Assembly: GCA_025331125.1 (NCBI GenBank)
Contig: JAOALB010000034.1
Span: forward strand, 186,001 to 250,000
Source of the DNA: Mycogone perniciosa
Lineage: Eukaryota; Ascomycota; Sordariomycetes; Hypocreales; Hypocreaceae
Length of the DNA stretch: 64,000 bases
Reading direction: 5' to 3'
Of this stretch, positions 47,587 through 59,456 are shown piece by piece (the stretch's first letter is position 1; each line of letters opens with the position of its first letter). The position numbers and the translations under genes are program-made. Under the pieces are notes generated by a model that saw only the letters and a program-made list of their open reading frames with translations, searched no databases and was not told the origin of the DNA.

Positions 47587-49843
47587 TCACATGCCATCCT
47601 GGTTTTGGCCATCTCCCGGAGTATTAGAGGTATCAACGCCATGGAATGCGTCTCCAAAAGCACTGTCTTCCATATCCATCTGGAGATCCAAGCCCTCCCC
47701 AAGTCCACCTGCTGAGCCATCCAGTTCAGGCGCATCGTATCCAGCAAGAGCATCACCAGCTGTGTCCAAATCACCAAGGGAGCTGAAATCGTTCTGATCA
47801 AACGAAACAGAGCCTCCCTCTGTAACTGCAGGTGTAGCCACAGCTGATGACGGCTTTGTAGTTGCTGAGGCCGGCGGCTTGCAAGCATCAGCCGGAGGCG
47901 TTCCTGGGCCCGTATTTGTCCCTGGTGCTCCCTCTCCCTTAGGAATCACGACCCAGTCTCCGCTGCCAGTGCCTTGGTCTGGTGTGGTGCGAGACTCATT
48001 CTCCGCCGGACCGTCAGTTCCACTCATCGTCACGTCCCCCGCGGATTGTGATGCTGCGGCTGGGGCTGGCGCGGGTGAAACAGAATTTGCGGCTTGGGAT
48101 GGTGTTGCCGCGCCTGATTGCGCAGCAGAATGGTGCGCTTGAGGTGTTGGGAAGTTGATAACTGGTGTTGAAGTAGACGAGAACCCCGTGTGCATCTGGT
48201 CTAGCAGGCCAGCAGCCGTGCCTCCCATGTCCATATCAGATTCACCAAGCATGAGACCACTTGCTTGAGATCCTGCTTGGGAAGGCTGTCTCGACAAGTC
48301 CGTGGCTGGCGCTGTTGTAGTTGGCTCTGGGGCAGGGGCTTGATAACCACCGTCTTGAACGCGATTGGCAATTGGCTGGCTTACTATCTTCCGACCAGTT
48401 GCCGATTCGACTTGTTGCGCAATCTCTTCAATGGTTGATTTGGGAGTGTGGCGGTTGCCGGATTCACCATCAGCAGTTTGCGATTGACTCTCAACCCTCC
48501 AGATCTCCAGTCCCGGCCCCTCGATAACAGTTCTGAGCTCCTTTTCCTTTGCCCCCAGTAGCGATTTTTCTTTGAATTTGGCCACTGTGTTTTGGTGTTC
48601 CTCCTCCATCCTCTTCATCTCGGCCTGGGTAGAGGCAACATAGTCATCAACACGCTTACGGAACTCATCTGCTTGGCCGGGGTCCAATCGTCCGACATAG
48701 GCCTTTTCGGGGGCTTGGCTGGATGCGTCACCTCCCTGGGCCGTAAAAATGCCCTCCGTCAGCGAAGATAACTCTCCTTTGAGACCTAGGCCAAGATCCG
48801 CAGGCGTGATTTGGCTTATCCTATATGCTGAGGATAGGATTTCCTCCATCCACTCGTGATTCTGCTGGTAACGGCTCATCGAGATTTCTCTTGGAGTCAA
48901 GTGGTCGAACATGTCACCCCTCACGATGTCCTCATCATCATCAAGGGCTGCATCCATTGGAGGCATGGGTAGTGCTGGCGGCTGACCTTGGTTTTGTGCA
49001 TGACGTGCCCGTTTGGTAGGAGGTCCAGGAGGTGTCTGAGCTGGGTATGCCATCTGCTGCGGAACTCCTCGAGGATTCATCTGCGGCCCCATCTGCTGGC
49101 GGGTAAGTTCTGGCAATGAGGGCCAATTGACTCGGTCGGAAAGCATGAATTCTTTGCGACGAATTTGGCCCGCTCTTTGGAGGAAATGGCGTTGCTGCAT
49201 AATTGCGTTTACTCGCTCGTCATATGGTATCATGCTAACAGGCATACGATCGCTTGGCTCAGCAGGACCATAGTGCACGATGAAGAGGTTCGGATCAGGT
49301 TGAGGAGGGTTATTGGGATGTCCAGCGACGGGGACTAGGCGGAATCGTCGTCGTGCGTGGAGGGTAACCTGTTCACCCGGGATGTAGCCTGCCTTGAGGT
49401 AGTATATTTCAAGCATCTAGGGATGAATCATTAGCATGAAGTCTTCGGTAAGGAAGCTATCCAGTTAACCAACCAATCCATTACCCAAGTCATGCTTGTA
49501 GATCTGCTCTGGCGGCGCCCACACGAAACCATCAGTCGCAAAATTGGTCCCCAGCCTTTGTAAAGGTTGCCATGTTAAAAGGATTGTGCCATCCGCAGGC
49601 TTGTCCAGGTATGTCCAGAAGAACGGCGCTCGGTCTCTCGCGATCTGAGGTGCACTCATGAGCCACTTGGCAACCTCGTTGAAATCGAGACGGGGTATTG
49701 CCGGATACCGGAAAGAGGAGATGAGGTGAACATGCGGCATCTATATATTGTCAGCGACGGCTCGGAGGCAACATCAGCTTTGCGACGGGACATGAGCATA
49801 CCAGGTCCTGAGGGACGCTGTGGCTGGGATCAGGTTGCGCCAT
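47587..49843 (-). CDS. SWI/SNF-RSC subunit Ssr4-like, 712 aa
   Basis: Minus-strand exons are 49843-49802, 49740-49474 and 49416-47587. The first exon encodes only 14 codons (MAQPDPSHSVPQDL) and joins MPHVHLISSFRYPAIPRLDF. The N-terminal ~250 residues match my memory of the fungal DUF1750/SWI-SNF_Ssr4 domain (WTYLDKPADGTILLTWQPLQ; EIYYLKAGYIPGEQVTLHAR). A coiled coil follows around residues 390-430 (AEMKRMEEEHQNTVAKFKEK), and the last ~280 residues are Ser/Thr/Pro/Ala/Gly-rich and disordered, ending acidic. S. pombe Ssr4 is shared by the SWI/SNF and RSC chromatin remodellers. The second intron uses a weak donor (GTTGGT), chosen because the consensus-like GTAATG seven bases earlier would shift the frame into a stop. 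Confidence 0.8.
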
Positions 49844-50554
49844 GCTGGGCGGTTGTCGCGGGCGAGTTCGGCAACCTTGGGATTCGCGACTGCGGCCAAG
49901 TTAATCACGCCCTCCCAGGCCCGAGAAGCGAAATGCGACCTTCAGTTTGGCCACTGGAAAGCAAATAGCCAGACCGGGCGACACAAAACTCGCAACAAGG
50001 ACAAAGGCTGAAGCAATGGGTGATGGCCGGGATTTGGTTGTTGCGGGTTGGAGGATTGATCATTGATTGCCCTTGCGTCGCGCGAACCCAAATTTGTCGC
50101 GACGAGGCTGTTGCTGACACAGCCAATCAACAGGCGTTACACAAGGGGCAAAAGGTGGGTCGCGCCTGATGCTGTTCAGCCTACGGAGTACTTCGTACTT
50201 CGTAGTACTTCGTAGTGGTACTAGTATTATTATTACTCCGTACGGAGTACTACTTCGTACGTTGAGGTATAATCAGTCGTAATTCATATCTCCAGCTCCT
50301 GGGTTGTTCTTATTTTAACTTCAAATTCGATTATCCATAGATTGCTAACTAGGCTGGTGGATCTCTCTGTTCGATTCTGAAATAACTACCATCCTTATCC
50401 AGTGCCCAGCCAGCACGAATCTCATTATAGGCGGTAGTTAAAAGTCTGCTTGGCACATTGTCTGTTGTGGCCGAAATATCCCTCTTTTTGTCCCTTTCTC
50501 CTGATCAGCAGTTTCTGCTATCCGTATTCTCAATTTCCATAGTTCTGTGGCAGT
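49844..50554. promoter_or_regulatory. Intergenic region with long GTAC-joint array
   Basis: 711 bp between the 6PGDH 3' end and the Ssr4 start, so it contains the Ssr4 promoter. The array at 50182-50261 lies about 340-420 bp upstream of the Ssr4 start codon. Confidence 0.55.
50182..50261. repeat. 80-bp array of GTAC-joint elements
   Basis: Begins TACGGAGTACTTCGTACTTC, continues with further TTC units in direct orientation, then an AT-rich TAGTATTATTATTA spacer, and ends with TACTCCGTACGGAGTAC and a TACTTCGTAC. Both unit types and both orientations occur. This is the longest array in the window. Confidence 0.9.
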
Positions 50555-52586
50555 TTACGCCGAGTAGGTAGAAGCCGAGACGTTGCCACCGCGTCCAGTC
50601 CAGTTGACGTGAATGTCAGCGCCTTCAACGTACTTCTCACTGGCGAACTCAGGCTTGATTCGGAAAGTGTGGGCACCAAAGTAGTCACGCTGAGCCTGGA
50701 GCAAGTTGGCAGGTAGGTCCTTGGTTCGGTAACCATCAAACCATGACAGAGCGGTCGAGAAGGCGGGGGTCGGGATACCAAGCTCAGCAGCCTTGGCAAC
50801 CACATCTCTCCAGCCAGGCTGGGCCTTGTGGATGGCCTCGTTGAAGAAGTCGTCAAACAACAAGTTCTTCAGGTCGGGCTGCTTGCGGTAGGCAGAGGTA
50901 ATGTCCTTGAGGAAAACGGATCGGATGATGCAGCCACCTCGCCACATGAGGGCAATCGAAGGCTTGTTAAGCTTCCAGCCAAACTCCTTGGCAGCCTATG
51001 GAAAATTGGTGAGTAAAGCATGTTCTCACACTAGGCAGGATTTCATGTGGCCCTTCTTACCTCTTGCATGAGCATGAAGCCCTGGGCGTACGAGATGATC
51101 TTGGAGGCATAGAGGGCCTGCTCAAGGTCCTCAAGGAACTGCTCCTTGTTGCCCTCAAACTTGCCACTGCCGCGGCTGACATACCTCAACTTGGTAGAGG
51201 CCTCGGCACGCTCATCCTTGATGCCAGACAAGCATCGGGCCAAGACGGCCTCGGCAATCAGGGTGACTGGCATGCCAAGATCCAAGGCATTGACAGCAGT
51301 CCACTTGCCGGTACCCTTCTGGCCAGCCTTGTCCAGGATCTTCTCGACCAGAGCCTTACCATCGTCGTCGTTATAGTACATGATGTCTCGGGTGATCTCA
51401 ATCAGGAACGAGTCAAGGACACCCTTGTTCCACTTGGCGAAGACGTCGCCAATCTCCTTGCTGGAGAGGCCAAGGCCACGCTTCATGATGTCGTAGGCCT
51501 GGTAGATAAACCGGTCAGCACGGGGCTTCATGTGAAAGGGACTTGTTGGTGTTGCTTACCTCGCAGATGAGCTGCATGTCACCGTACTCAATACCGTTGT
51601 GCACCATCTTGACATAGTGGCCAGCACCTTCGTCGCCAACCCACTCGCAGCAGGCCTCGCCGTCACTCTTGGCGGCAATAGCCTGGAAGATGTCCTTGAT
51701 GTGTGGCCAGGCCTCCTCGCTGCCACCAGGCATCAGGGAGGGGCCAAATCGGGCACCCTCCTCACCACCGGAAACACCGGAACCGACAAATCGGAAGCCC
51801 TTGGCAGCAAGTTCCTTAGTACGGCGGTTGGAATCGGGGAAGTGAGAGTTTCCACCGTCGATGATAATGTCGCCAGCATCAAGAAGGGGCAGGAGCTTCT
51901 CAATCCAGTCGTCAACAGCCTTGCCGGCCTGGACAAGGAGCATGATTCGGCGGGGAGACTTGAGCTTGCTAACAAATTCCTCAATGGAGTGAGCGCCGAC
52001 AACGGACTTGCCCTTAGCCTCGTTCTCCAGGAATCGGTCAACCTTGGAAACGGTTCGGTTGAAGGCGCAGATGGTGAAGCCATTGTCGGCCATGTTCAGG
52101 ATGAGGTTCTGTCCCCTGACAACCTGGTTAGCACCCTACGCGGGCAATTGCGGGTAGGGGTCGCGTCCCAGTGGTATCAACTTACATGACAGCAAGGCCG
52201 ATGAGGCCCAGATCCGCGCTTGGCACATGGTCAGCATTACTTGAAGCTTGGCCTAGAATAGAGCTTGATGAAGTGGGAGCAGGTTGCGGGGCGCCGCCAA
52301 GCTTGATATTGGCGAGGCGGGCGCTACCTCAGGATGATGAGCAGGGTGCAGACAGACACACAGGGTGAAAAGGGGTGCAAGGGACGAAGAGAGCAGCAAT
52401 ATTCATCAACCCCAGTTCAACACCAGGCAAATCCCACGATGCCGCCGTCGCGGTGCGGGAATTGAGGTCATCAGGAGGTAGCAGACTTTGGGGCGGGGTG
52501 GTGGGGTAGATCGCAGTAAATGAATGAGGGGCATGTGAGCTCGTCGAGTTGGTAAAGAGGCTTGCGACTTACACAGGGCCAGACAT
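50555..52586 (-). CDS. gnd1: 6-phosphogluconate dehydrogenase, decarboxylating, 493 aa
   Basis: Minus-strand exons are 52586-52573 (14 nt), 52218-52186 (33 nt), 52115-51560, 51498-51061 and 50995-50555. They join as MSGPVADLGLIGLAVMGQNL, giving the NADP-binding GLIGLAVMG loop that is split over three exons. Other family motifs follow: DGGNSHFPDS, SGVSGGEEGAR, KMVHNGIEYGDMQ (catalytic Lys and substrate contacts), and the 6PGDH signature ILDKAGQKGTGKWTA. The enzyme oxidises 6-phosphogluconate to ribulose 5-phosphate and CO2 with NADPH formation, in the cytosolic pentose phosphate pathway. Length is normal. The first intron is long (354 bp), and the two tiny first exons are easily missed by gene finders. 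Confidence 0.95.
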
Positions 52587-54298
52587 GATGGGCAATGCGG
52601 TTTGAGGTTCTGGCACACAAAGAGAGGTGTATTGGAGGGTTGGCTAATGGCAGAAGACGCCGGTATTTGTTTGGGAGAGAAGGAGAGGTAGCGTTTCCGG
52701 CAACCAGGGAGGGACAGAGGAGTAATTAAATAGAGTGGGAAGAGCGAAGCATGCATCCATCCCTCCCTCCCATCAGAATCCCTAAAGTCTGGCCCTGGTT
52801 GGAACCCAGGCCCAGAAAAAGCGGGTATTCTGGGACTGGTTGGCGGGGCTCAACATATCGTCATCATGTTGCAGCATCTGGCTGCGAGGCTTTTTGGCTG
52901 TTGTACAAGTCCAAAATAGTAACGGCTCTACTAATACTTATTAGTAGCCAGCCCCCAATGAGATATTAGAGGTATATTCAATTGCTGAAAGCACCACGCA
53001 AATGGGGTTTGTCATCGATTACCATTGTACTCCGTAAGGTAGTAGTAGTATGCGGACCTACGAAGCACTACATCACCATATAGCCGGAGGACATATGAAA
53101 AGTCCGCTCACTGCCCCGCGTCAGCATCATATCTTGATCCGTAATCACCGGCTGCTTCGGATTCAAGCGTACAGAGTACTGCCAGTCCCGTTCTCCGTTC
53201 TCTATGTGCAAGTATGCAGGAGGCAACATAATCCTACAAACCGTTCCAGCCTCCTATGTGTTTTGGTGGTCAGCCCTGAGCTCACCCTTCACCATCCATC
53301 TATCCTTCTAGACATGTTTCGGACGCGACACATCCTCCGCAGAATGTACTGCTAGCGTGAGCCGAACCGCTCCATGCAACAAACACCGTGACAGCCAAGC
53401 CAGCCGGGTTAGCTACAGAAGTTTAATGTTTATTATACTATATTTTTTTTGGTTCAATAGCCTCGCATTTGGAGATATAGTGGGCAGTCCAGCACAGCGT
53501 GAGTGGCAGATATACTTAAGCCACTTCGCCTTCCTACCCGTCCCTCCCGTCAGTACGGAGTATATATAGTCGGGCGTTATCTCATCTGTGTCCTGAAACT
53601 ATTTCTTGGCCGGCCGGCTATGAGTCACAATCAATCCGTGCCGGATGTTCCTACACGGGTGGCGTTTCAGGGGAGATGGCTTCTAATCGCCTCCCTGCAA
53701 GTGAGTAATACAAGCAAGCTCAGTATTATCCAAGACAGACATCAAAAGTCGCGGATCGGCATCTTGCAGTCAGCCGCCCGTTTATCGGACTACTATCCGG
53801 CTCCGTGACCCACTGACTCGGCACATCGCCAAATCATGTTGTGGCATTTGCGGATCCTTGGCTACTAAGGAGTAGTCTACGACCGATGATAAAATAGAGA
53901 GAGAAAACACTTGGTCAGCATGTGTTCAGCTGTTTATACTTGAGATATGGAGGATCTAACTACGAAGTACTACTTGCACAACTAAGTCTCGTAGATACGA
54001 ATGCCCCAAGCTGTTTAGGCATGTTGCATGTCACGTGACTGTGACGTTGCCCCAGTTGTGAATTTTGGATTAGTTACTACGAAGCACTCCGTATATACGG
54101 AGTACTCCGTACGAAGTAGCAAAACACCAGAACTTCGGAGACACTGCACGCTTTCACACATTGCACCACGTCCAGACGCCCTGTCGCCACGTGGGAGGAG
54201 TGCTCGCGCGAAACCAAACTCACTTTGAGCAATAAGGGGCTCAAAGGTACGTGCCATATAAATACGCACAGCAAGTTATTACGCTCTGTTTGTTCGTC
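52587..54298. other. 1.7 kb divergent intergenic region
   Basis: Holds the 6PGDH promoter (left) and the RBM42-like promoter (right). Elements of the GTAC family lie at 53027-53036, 53554-53562, 53961-53970 and 54079-54119. No supported gene. CCATATAAATAC at about 54254 could be a TATA box for the RRM gene, only 45 bp before its start codon. Confidence 0.5.
54079..54119. repeat. GTAC-joint array with a GTATATAC joint
   Basis: Contains the perfect 16-bp palindrome CTCCGTATATACGGAG (54088-54103), followed by GAGTACTCCGTACGAAGTA. One joint is expanded from GTAC to GTATATAC. The array lies 180-220 bp upstream of the RRM gene start. Confidence 0.9.
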
Positions 54299-55324
54299 AT
54301 GGCCTACCCTCCCCCTCCAGGCACGAACTCGCTCCCGGCGCGACCTCCCGTCACAAACCCCAGGCCTGGCTTCAAGCCAGCCTTCGGCTCGGGGAACCAG
54401 TCTGCAGCACCGCCGTCATATGCGAGCGCAGGACCTTCACGACCAAACGCTCTGGGCTATCGTGACGCCCCAGCGGCCGGTCGGCATGGCCCATCCTACG
54501 CTTCTTATCCCCACAACACTCCTCCCGCGGGAGTGAACTCCTCGGTGCCAGCATACTCGTACCCTCAGCAACAAAGCTACGCGCCCCAAATCTATGGACA
54601 GTCAACGGCGTACCCGCCAGCACTTCAGATCAAGAACCCATTTCCCACGCCTAGTGTTGGTGCTGGCGGGAACGACTTTGACCCAGAGATGGCCGCCCAG
54701 ATAGCTCAGTGGCAGAGCGCTTACGTCCCAAGGGAGACCGATAAAGATGGCAAGCCCACGACAGCGACGGCGACGACGAGCGACTTCCCAAAGCCAGAAG
54801 TCGCCGACCCGACTGCTCAGCTGGATAAGAAGAAGACGGTTATGCGTGAGGGCGGAGGGAAGAAATGGACCGATGATACTTTGCTAGAATGGGATCCGTC
54901 CCACCTGCGTCTGTTTGTCGGAAATCTTGCTGGCGAAACCACGGATGAATCTCTCCTCAAGGCCTTCTTGCGGTGGAAATCGGTGCAAAAAGCCAGGGTC
55001 ATCCGCGACAAGCGCACCACAAAGTCCAAGGGATACGGATTCGTCAGCTTCAGCGACGCAGACGACTTCTTCCAGGCCGCCAAGGAAATGCATGGCAAAT
55101 ACATCCAGAGCCACCCCGTCGTGGTGAAGAAGGCGAACACGGATATCAAAGTCAGCAATGCCAAGGACCGGAACGGCAAGAAGAACAACAATAACAACAA
55201 CAAAAACAAAAAGAAGGGTGGAGATCAAAGTGGTGGATATGAGCCGCACTTGGGCCCAATGCCCGGTGCTGGAGTCACGAAGCCCGGTCAGAAGACTAAG
55301 AACGGACTGAGACTCCTTGGTTAG
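54299..55324 (+). CDS. RBM42-like RRM RNA-binding protein, 341 aa
   Basis: Single exon from the ATG at 54299 (MAYPPPPGTNSLPARPP). Residues 1-170 are Pro/Tyr/Ala/Gln-rich. A conserved linker (REGGGKKWTDDTLLEWDPSH) leads into one RRM at about residues 203-283, with RNP2 LRLFVGNL and RNP1 KGYGFVSF. The tail is Lys/Asn-rich (KKNNNNNNKNKKKGG) and ends GQKTKNGLRLLG. The linker-plus-single-RRM layout is that of RBM42, a splicing- and translation-associated hnRNP K partner in animals. The function in fungi is unknown. An in-frame codon upstream at 54251 is not ATG. Confidence 0.9.
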   Translation: MAYPPPPGTNSLPARPPVTNPRPGFKPAFGSGNQSAAPPSYASAGPSRPNALGYRDAPAAGRHGPSYASYPHNTPPAGVNSSVPAYSYPQQQSYAPQIYGQSTAYPPALQIKNPFPTPSVGAGGNDFDPEMAAQIAQWQSAYVPRETDKDGKPTTATATTSDFPKPEVADPTAQLDKKKTVMREGGGKKWTDDTLLEWDPSHLRLFVGNLAGETTDESLLKAFLRWKSVQKARVIRDKRTTKSKGYGFVSFSDADDFFQAAKEMHGKYIQSHPVVVKKANTDIKVSNAKDRNGKKNNNNNNKNKKKGGDQSGGYEPHLGPMPGAGVTKPGQKTKNGLRLLG

Positions 55325-55859
55325 GATAGATGCATTACGTTGTGTACGCATTTGACTCGCGGCGGTGTTTCGGCGTTGGCGGCATTGGCATACCAGGTCA
55401 CAGAAAATCATTTAGGGTGTCAAGAATTGTGTTTTGTCAGGTACATGGATAGATCTAGATGAATCGAGTCACGCAGAGGTCGTACAAGATAAATACAACG
55501 ACCAATTTGCTTTCATCTCCATCTGGGTATCTATCTGATGCTGCCCACCCTATCTGTCCCCATGTCGTAGGTCTTCCTCCTCTATCATTCGCCCTGCTTA
55601 AATACTAAAAGAAATGACCCATAGTCCCGTTTGATTGATTTGACCCATGCCGGGGCACCCTGCAGTGACCCGAGCAGAAATAAGAGATGATACACTTAGT
55701 AGAAAATATACTCGCCGCCGTGGCTGTCGGTGAATGGCAATATACAAGCCGTAAAAAGGAAATTTTATAGACGCTTCAAAAGTGTTGCTTGCTTCATCGT
55801 TTCGTTCACTTGGTCCTCTCTTTCCCATCTTGTCATCTTCAAATTCATGCGGTGCTGTG
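55325..55859. other. Convergent intergenic region
   Basis: 535 bp between two 3' ends; UTR-like, nothing else seen. Confidence 0.5.
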
Positions 55860-57820
55860 TTATGGAGGCGATCGCAGGTTGCTGGGCTGAATATCGCCAT
55901 CAGAAGTGATGAGGGCCTCGCCCCTGTCAATATCCTGTTGTAGCAAACCCGCCGTCTCCTCTGCGCTGTCATCATTATCGATATCGCTGGCACTATTGCT
56001 TATGGGTGAGGTGGCGTCGACATCGGTAACGCGAACGTGGAATTGGACTTGGGCTTCCTCGCGCATCTTGCTGATCTTGATATAATTGTAGGCGATGATT
56101 GCTAACATGGTCGTGATAAGGCCAACGAAATTTATAAGTGTAAGTTTGTCCTTGAAAACAAATGAGGCAGCTGAGATAGTGACCACCTCTTTGAAAATTC
56201 CAGCGATAGAAAGAGTCACAACTGATGTGCGTTGTAATAATGCAAATTCGGATGCCGTCATGCAAAACGCGATACATCCAGGGAAGAGCAGGAAGAGCGG
56301 CGTCATGACGACACCCCATTCACTGCTCAAAGTTTTCAATCCTTCCCAAAGAGGACCAAAGCCCTCAACTGGGATAGCAATCATAATCAAAGTAAGGAAC
56401 ATGACGGGAGTTAGGAAGAAGATGCTAGAGAAGGGATTTGATGTTGCAGGGTTGCGGAGAAGAAGAATCTGAGTAAGACCCCAGCGGAAGCCAGAGAAGA
56501 AGGCAGCTGAGATGACAAGGGCGAATCCGCCGAATTTAAACTCGACTTCGCCAAACACCATAAGAATGACTCCTAGCGTCATAGTTGCAATAATGGCTAC
56601 TAAACGCCAGGTCGGTTTTTCAAGACGAAAAGTGAAGGCGAATAGGAGGACAAAGGCGAGGGAGGAGGATTTACACATGGCTATAACCAGTCAGCTTTAT
56701 GACGCTGTGTTGTTGAGATCATCGAGGGCGAGACCTACTATAGAAGGTGAGGCTGATGAATTTGAGCGACATGTTGCCCAATCCAATATCCAGGCCTGTT
56801 GCCGCACCGCAAGGGCCAACTCTGGTGAGGTAGAACATCTTCGTCATGACGGAGTTTTTGGACTCAGTTTCATGCCGCGACCTACCCATGTCAGATGTGT
56901 GCGCTTGCTGAGGCCGCAACGATGGGACAAAGTAGAGGACCAGCGCAGCGAGACTGAACTGCACCAGCATGTGCATCGATGTGGTAAATAACGGAAACGC
57001 GAAATTGAGGCGATCTTGGTCGAACATCCACTTGTTGTACTGCGAGTAATTGATGTTAGAAATGACAATGGGTCAGAGAAGGAGAGGTGGAAGTGGTTAC
57101 CAGGGATATAGACAAGGAGAAGAAGTACCACAACAGTATCAACACTCCATTGACCAACAATCTCCTGACGACATCCTTGTCTGCTTCTTTGCGCTCCTCC
57201 TCGGACAGATTCTTCCCTCGCACAATGCGTTGGTCCAATTGGGTATTCTTCCGTCGCTTCTTCTGTCTCCTGGCGCGTTCCTTATTCGTGAGCCCCGTCT
57301 CTTCGTCGTCGTGTAGGTCCTCGTCACTCAAGCTGTCACTCCCTTCATCCTTAGCGGAGCCGGTTGATGTGCTGGCGCTTCCACTGCCCTCTCCCGAAAA
57401 GTCTGCATGGTCAGGCGAACTGACAGACAAGTGTTTCCGGTGGCCACCCGGTGTCGTTGATCTCGCCGGGCCAGCTCCAGGCTGGCCAACTGGGTTCATC
57501 AGGCTGCTCTTCCGCCTCCGGTGCCCCACGATAGGTTCCATCTCTATATCATCGCCGGGCCGGTCGCCGACCTTTGAGGAAGCCGCTGTTAACGATATTG
57601 GCCCTTCTTGGGCAGATGTGGGTGTCGGTATGGAAGAGCTAGTGGAAGCTCTCTCTGCTTCTGCTTCTGCTGAGGCAGCGGCGGCGACAGCGAGGGTAGA
57701 TCGAGAGACGACAGTGGATGCTTCGTCTAACAGGAGGGAGACGGAGTCGACGGCTGCGGAAGAGCGGCGAGGATAAAGAGGAGGGAGAGAGGGAGGACTT
57801 GAGGAGCGCTTGGAGAACAT
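55860..57820 (-). CDS. TPT/nucleotide-sugar transporter family protein (SLC35C2/Ymd8-like), 613 aa
   Basis: Minus-strand exons are 57820-57101, 57039-56739 and 56680-55860, joining as SISLYNKWMFDQDRL and SLTFYTMCKSSSLAF. A long cytosolic N-terminal region (about 220 residues) is Ser/Ala/Thr-rich, then acidic, then strongly basic (KERARRQKKRRKNTQLDQR). About ten membrane segments follow, with TPT-family features (FSLSISLYNKWMF at TM1; VVTLSIAGIFKEVVTI near TM8). A hydrophilic acidic tail of about 90 residues ends the protein. Members are Golgi or ER antiporters for nucleotide sugars or related phosphates; the closest groups I know are SLC35C2 and yeast Ymd8. The substrate cannot be read from sequence. 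Confidence 0.88.
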
Positions 57821-59400
57821 AGCAGTGGTAGCAGTGACGGGGGGCGTTCAAACGGGGTTCACAACGTCTGCTTGGCTCGTGCCCCTGTCCCCATGCCCAC
57901 GCCCATGCTTGTGGTCTGGTTTGGTGGGTTCTGCGGCCTCGGTTGCTGCAATTGGGGCGTTTGATGAGAGACCGACTGTCTGGTCTGTACTTGTGCAAGT
58001 ACGAGTACTAGACTAGACACTCCCACATTGTTAGCCAGATGAAATATGGGGCTCGGCTTTGTTGTTGGTGGCGCCCTCCTCTAAGAAGATCATCCGCTGC
58101 AGCAGTTTTTGCCAGCTCTGGGCCGTGTGCGAACACCAAACACATGGCCATTCACACGCTGCTAGTAGTTACTAGTGAGTAGTGAGTAATACTACCCGGC
58201 AACAAAGGGGTGGTCACAAGGCTTTAAGCATCAGCCTTCCAGGGGTGTTTTCCTGGAGACCCTGAGTCGAGACCATCGGGGGAGTCGCCATAAAAGCTTG
58301 GCCTCATGCGACCAAGACCTCATCACAGTGTTAGAAATTAAGAGGTCCTACGAGTACGCCGTAAATGATGCTAGTACTACTCACTGGCAGGAGAGCACAC
58401 ACTGTGCACCAAATACCGGTCTCCCTCCAAATGAATACCTAGTAGTATTATTGTGTCAATAGTAGTCATACTATGGGTATCTTTACAGCTCTACTCAGAA
58501 CATTTCACAGCAATTCATTTCAATACTCACCAGTCATGGTTTAGGTCCGCACTCCGTCCTCGTAATCCGTAGTTTCCGCATCTTGGCATCATAGCTCCCC
58601 CACACCCTTGTCGCTTTGAGGCCCCTGCATTTCCTTTTTTCCCATTCTTGCGGGCTGTCGCGTGCCTGGCCGCCCACAGGAATAAACATGTTGCCCCCCC
58701 GTGAGTGGTCAGTCGCTGGTCTTGGTAGTCTGCAAGGGGTAGCAGATTCATCTGCCGCGTACTCGTACGAGTATTATTGGCCGATAAATCATGAGCCCTC
58801 ACTCACAGCTCCGCATTTCTATGAGAACCCCTTGGATATAGAGATATGCAGACGACCTGCATGCCTGCGGAGTGCTTGTCCTCAGATGGAGTGAGAGGAG
58901 AAGTCACAGTCAGATCGACAGGGTTTTCACCGACTGTATGTACGGAGAACGGAGCACTCCGCATTTCCTTTCTTTCTTCAGCTTTGTTGTATTGCACGAA
59001 GTAGTATATGCACCTGATAATATCTATCCTGTGCCAATGCATTGGTGCAAAATGTCGTGCTTGTTGGCCTCATTAAAGCCCCTTGCCCAGATCTTCTTCC
59101 CCGCTTTTGCGGCTGAGAGACAGTCGGTCAATTGACGGTAGTACTTCGTACATAACATCGAGTTTTTTTCCTTTTTTCTTTTTTGATTCAGTAGGAGAAC
59201 TTGAGTAATAAGATGATACGGAGTACGGAGTATTACTTGCCAAATTCTTAGGCCAATTTTCATCATTCTCTTAACCTCGCCCCACTTCAATGGTGAATTG
59301 AGTGGTGGCTGTTCATGATCACCACCCTCGAGCCAAGTCCAGCCAACAGTTAAAATGATACATGGTAATAATACTAACTCCGCGCTGATGCTGTGGCAAA

Positions 59401-59417
59401 TGCGGAGTATATACTCC

Positions 59418-59454
<37 letters not shown>
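59401..59454. repeat. (TA)n microsatellite growing out of a GTAC-family palindrome
   Basis: GGAGTATATACTCC (59404-59417), a perfect palindrome, is followed directly by about 17 TA units to 59454. The palindrome is the GTATATAC-joint form of the element seen at 54088-54103. Confidence 0.9.

Positions 59455-59456
<2 letters not shown>

Noticed and set aside
50828..52368. Plus-strand frames opposite the 6PGDH exons
   Set aside because: Shadow frames caused by the codon bias of the strongly coding minus strand.
52790..52815. tRNA B-box-like TGGTTGGAACCCA
   Set aside because: No matching A box or foldable cloverleaf around it.
57087..57776. 229-codon plus-strand frame opposite the transporter N terminus
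   Set aside because: Antisense shadow of a Ser/Ala-rich, low-complexity region; no motif or upstream signals.
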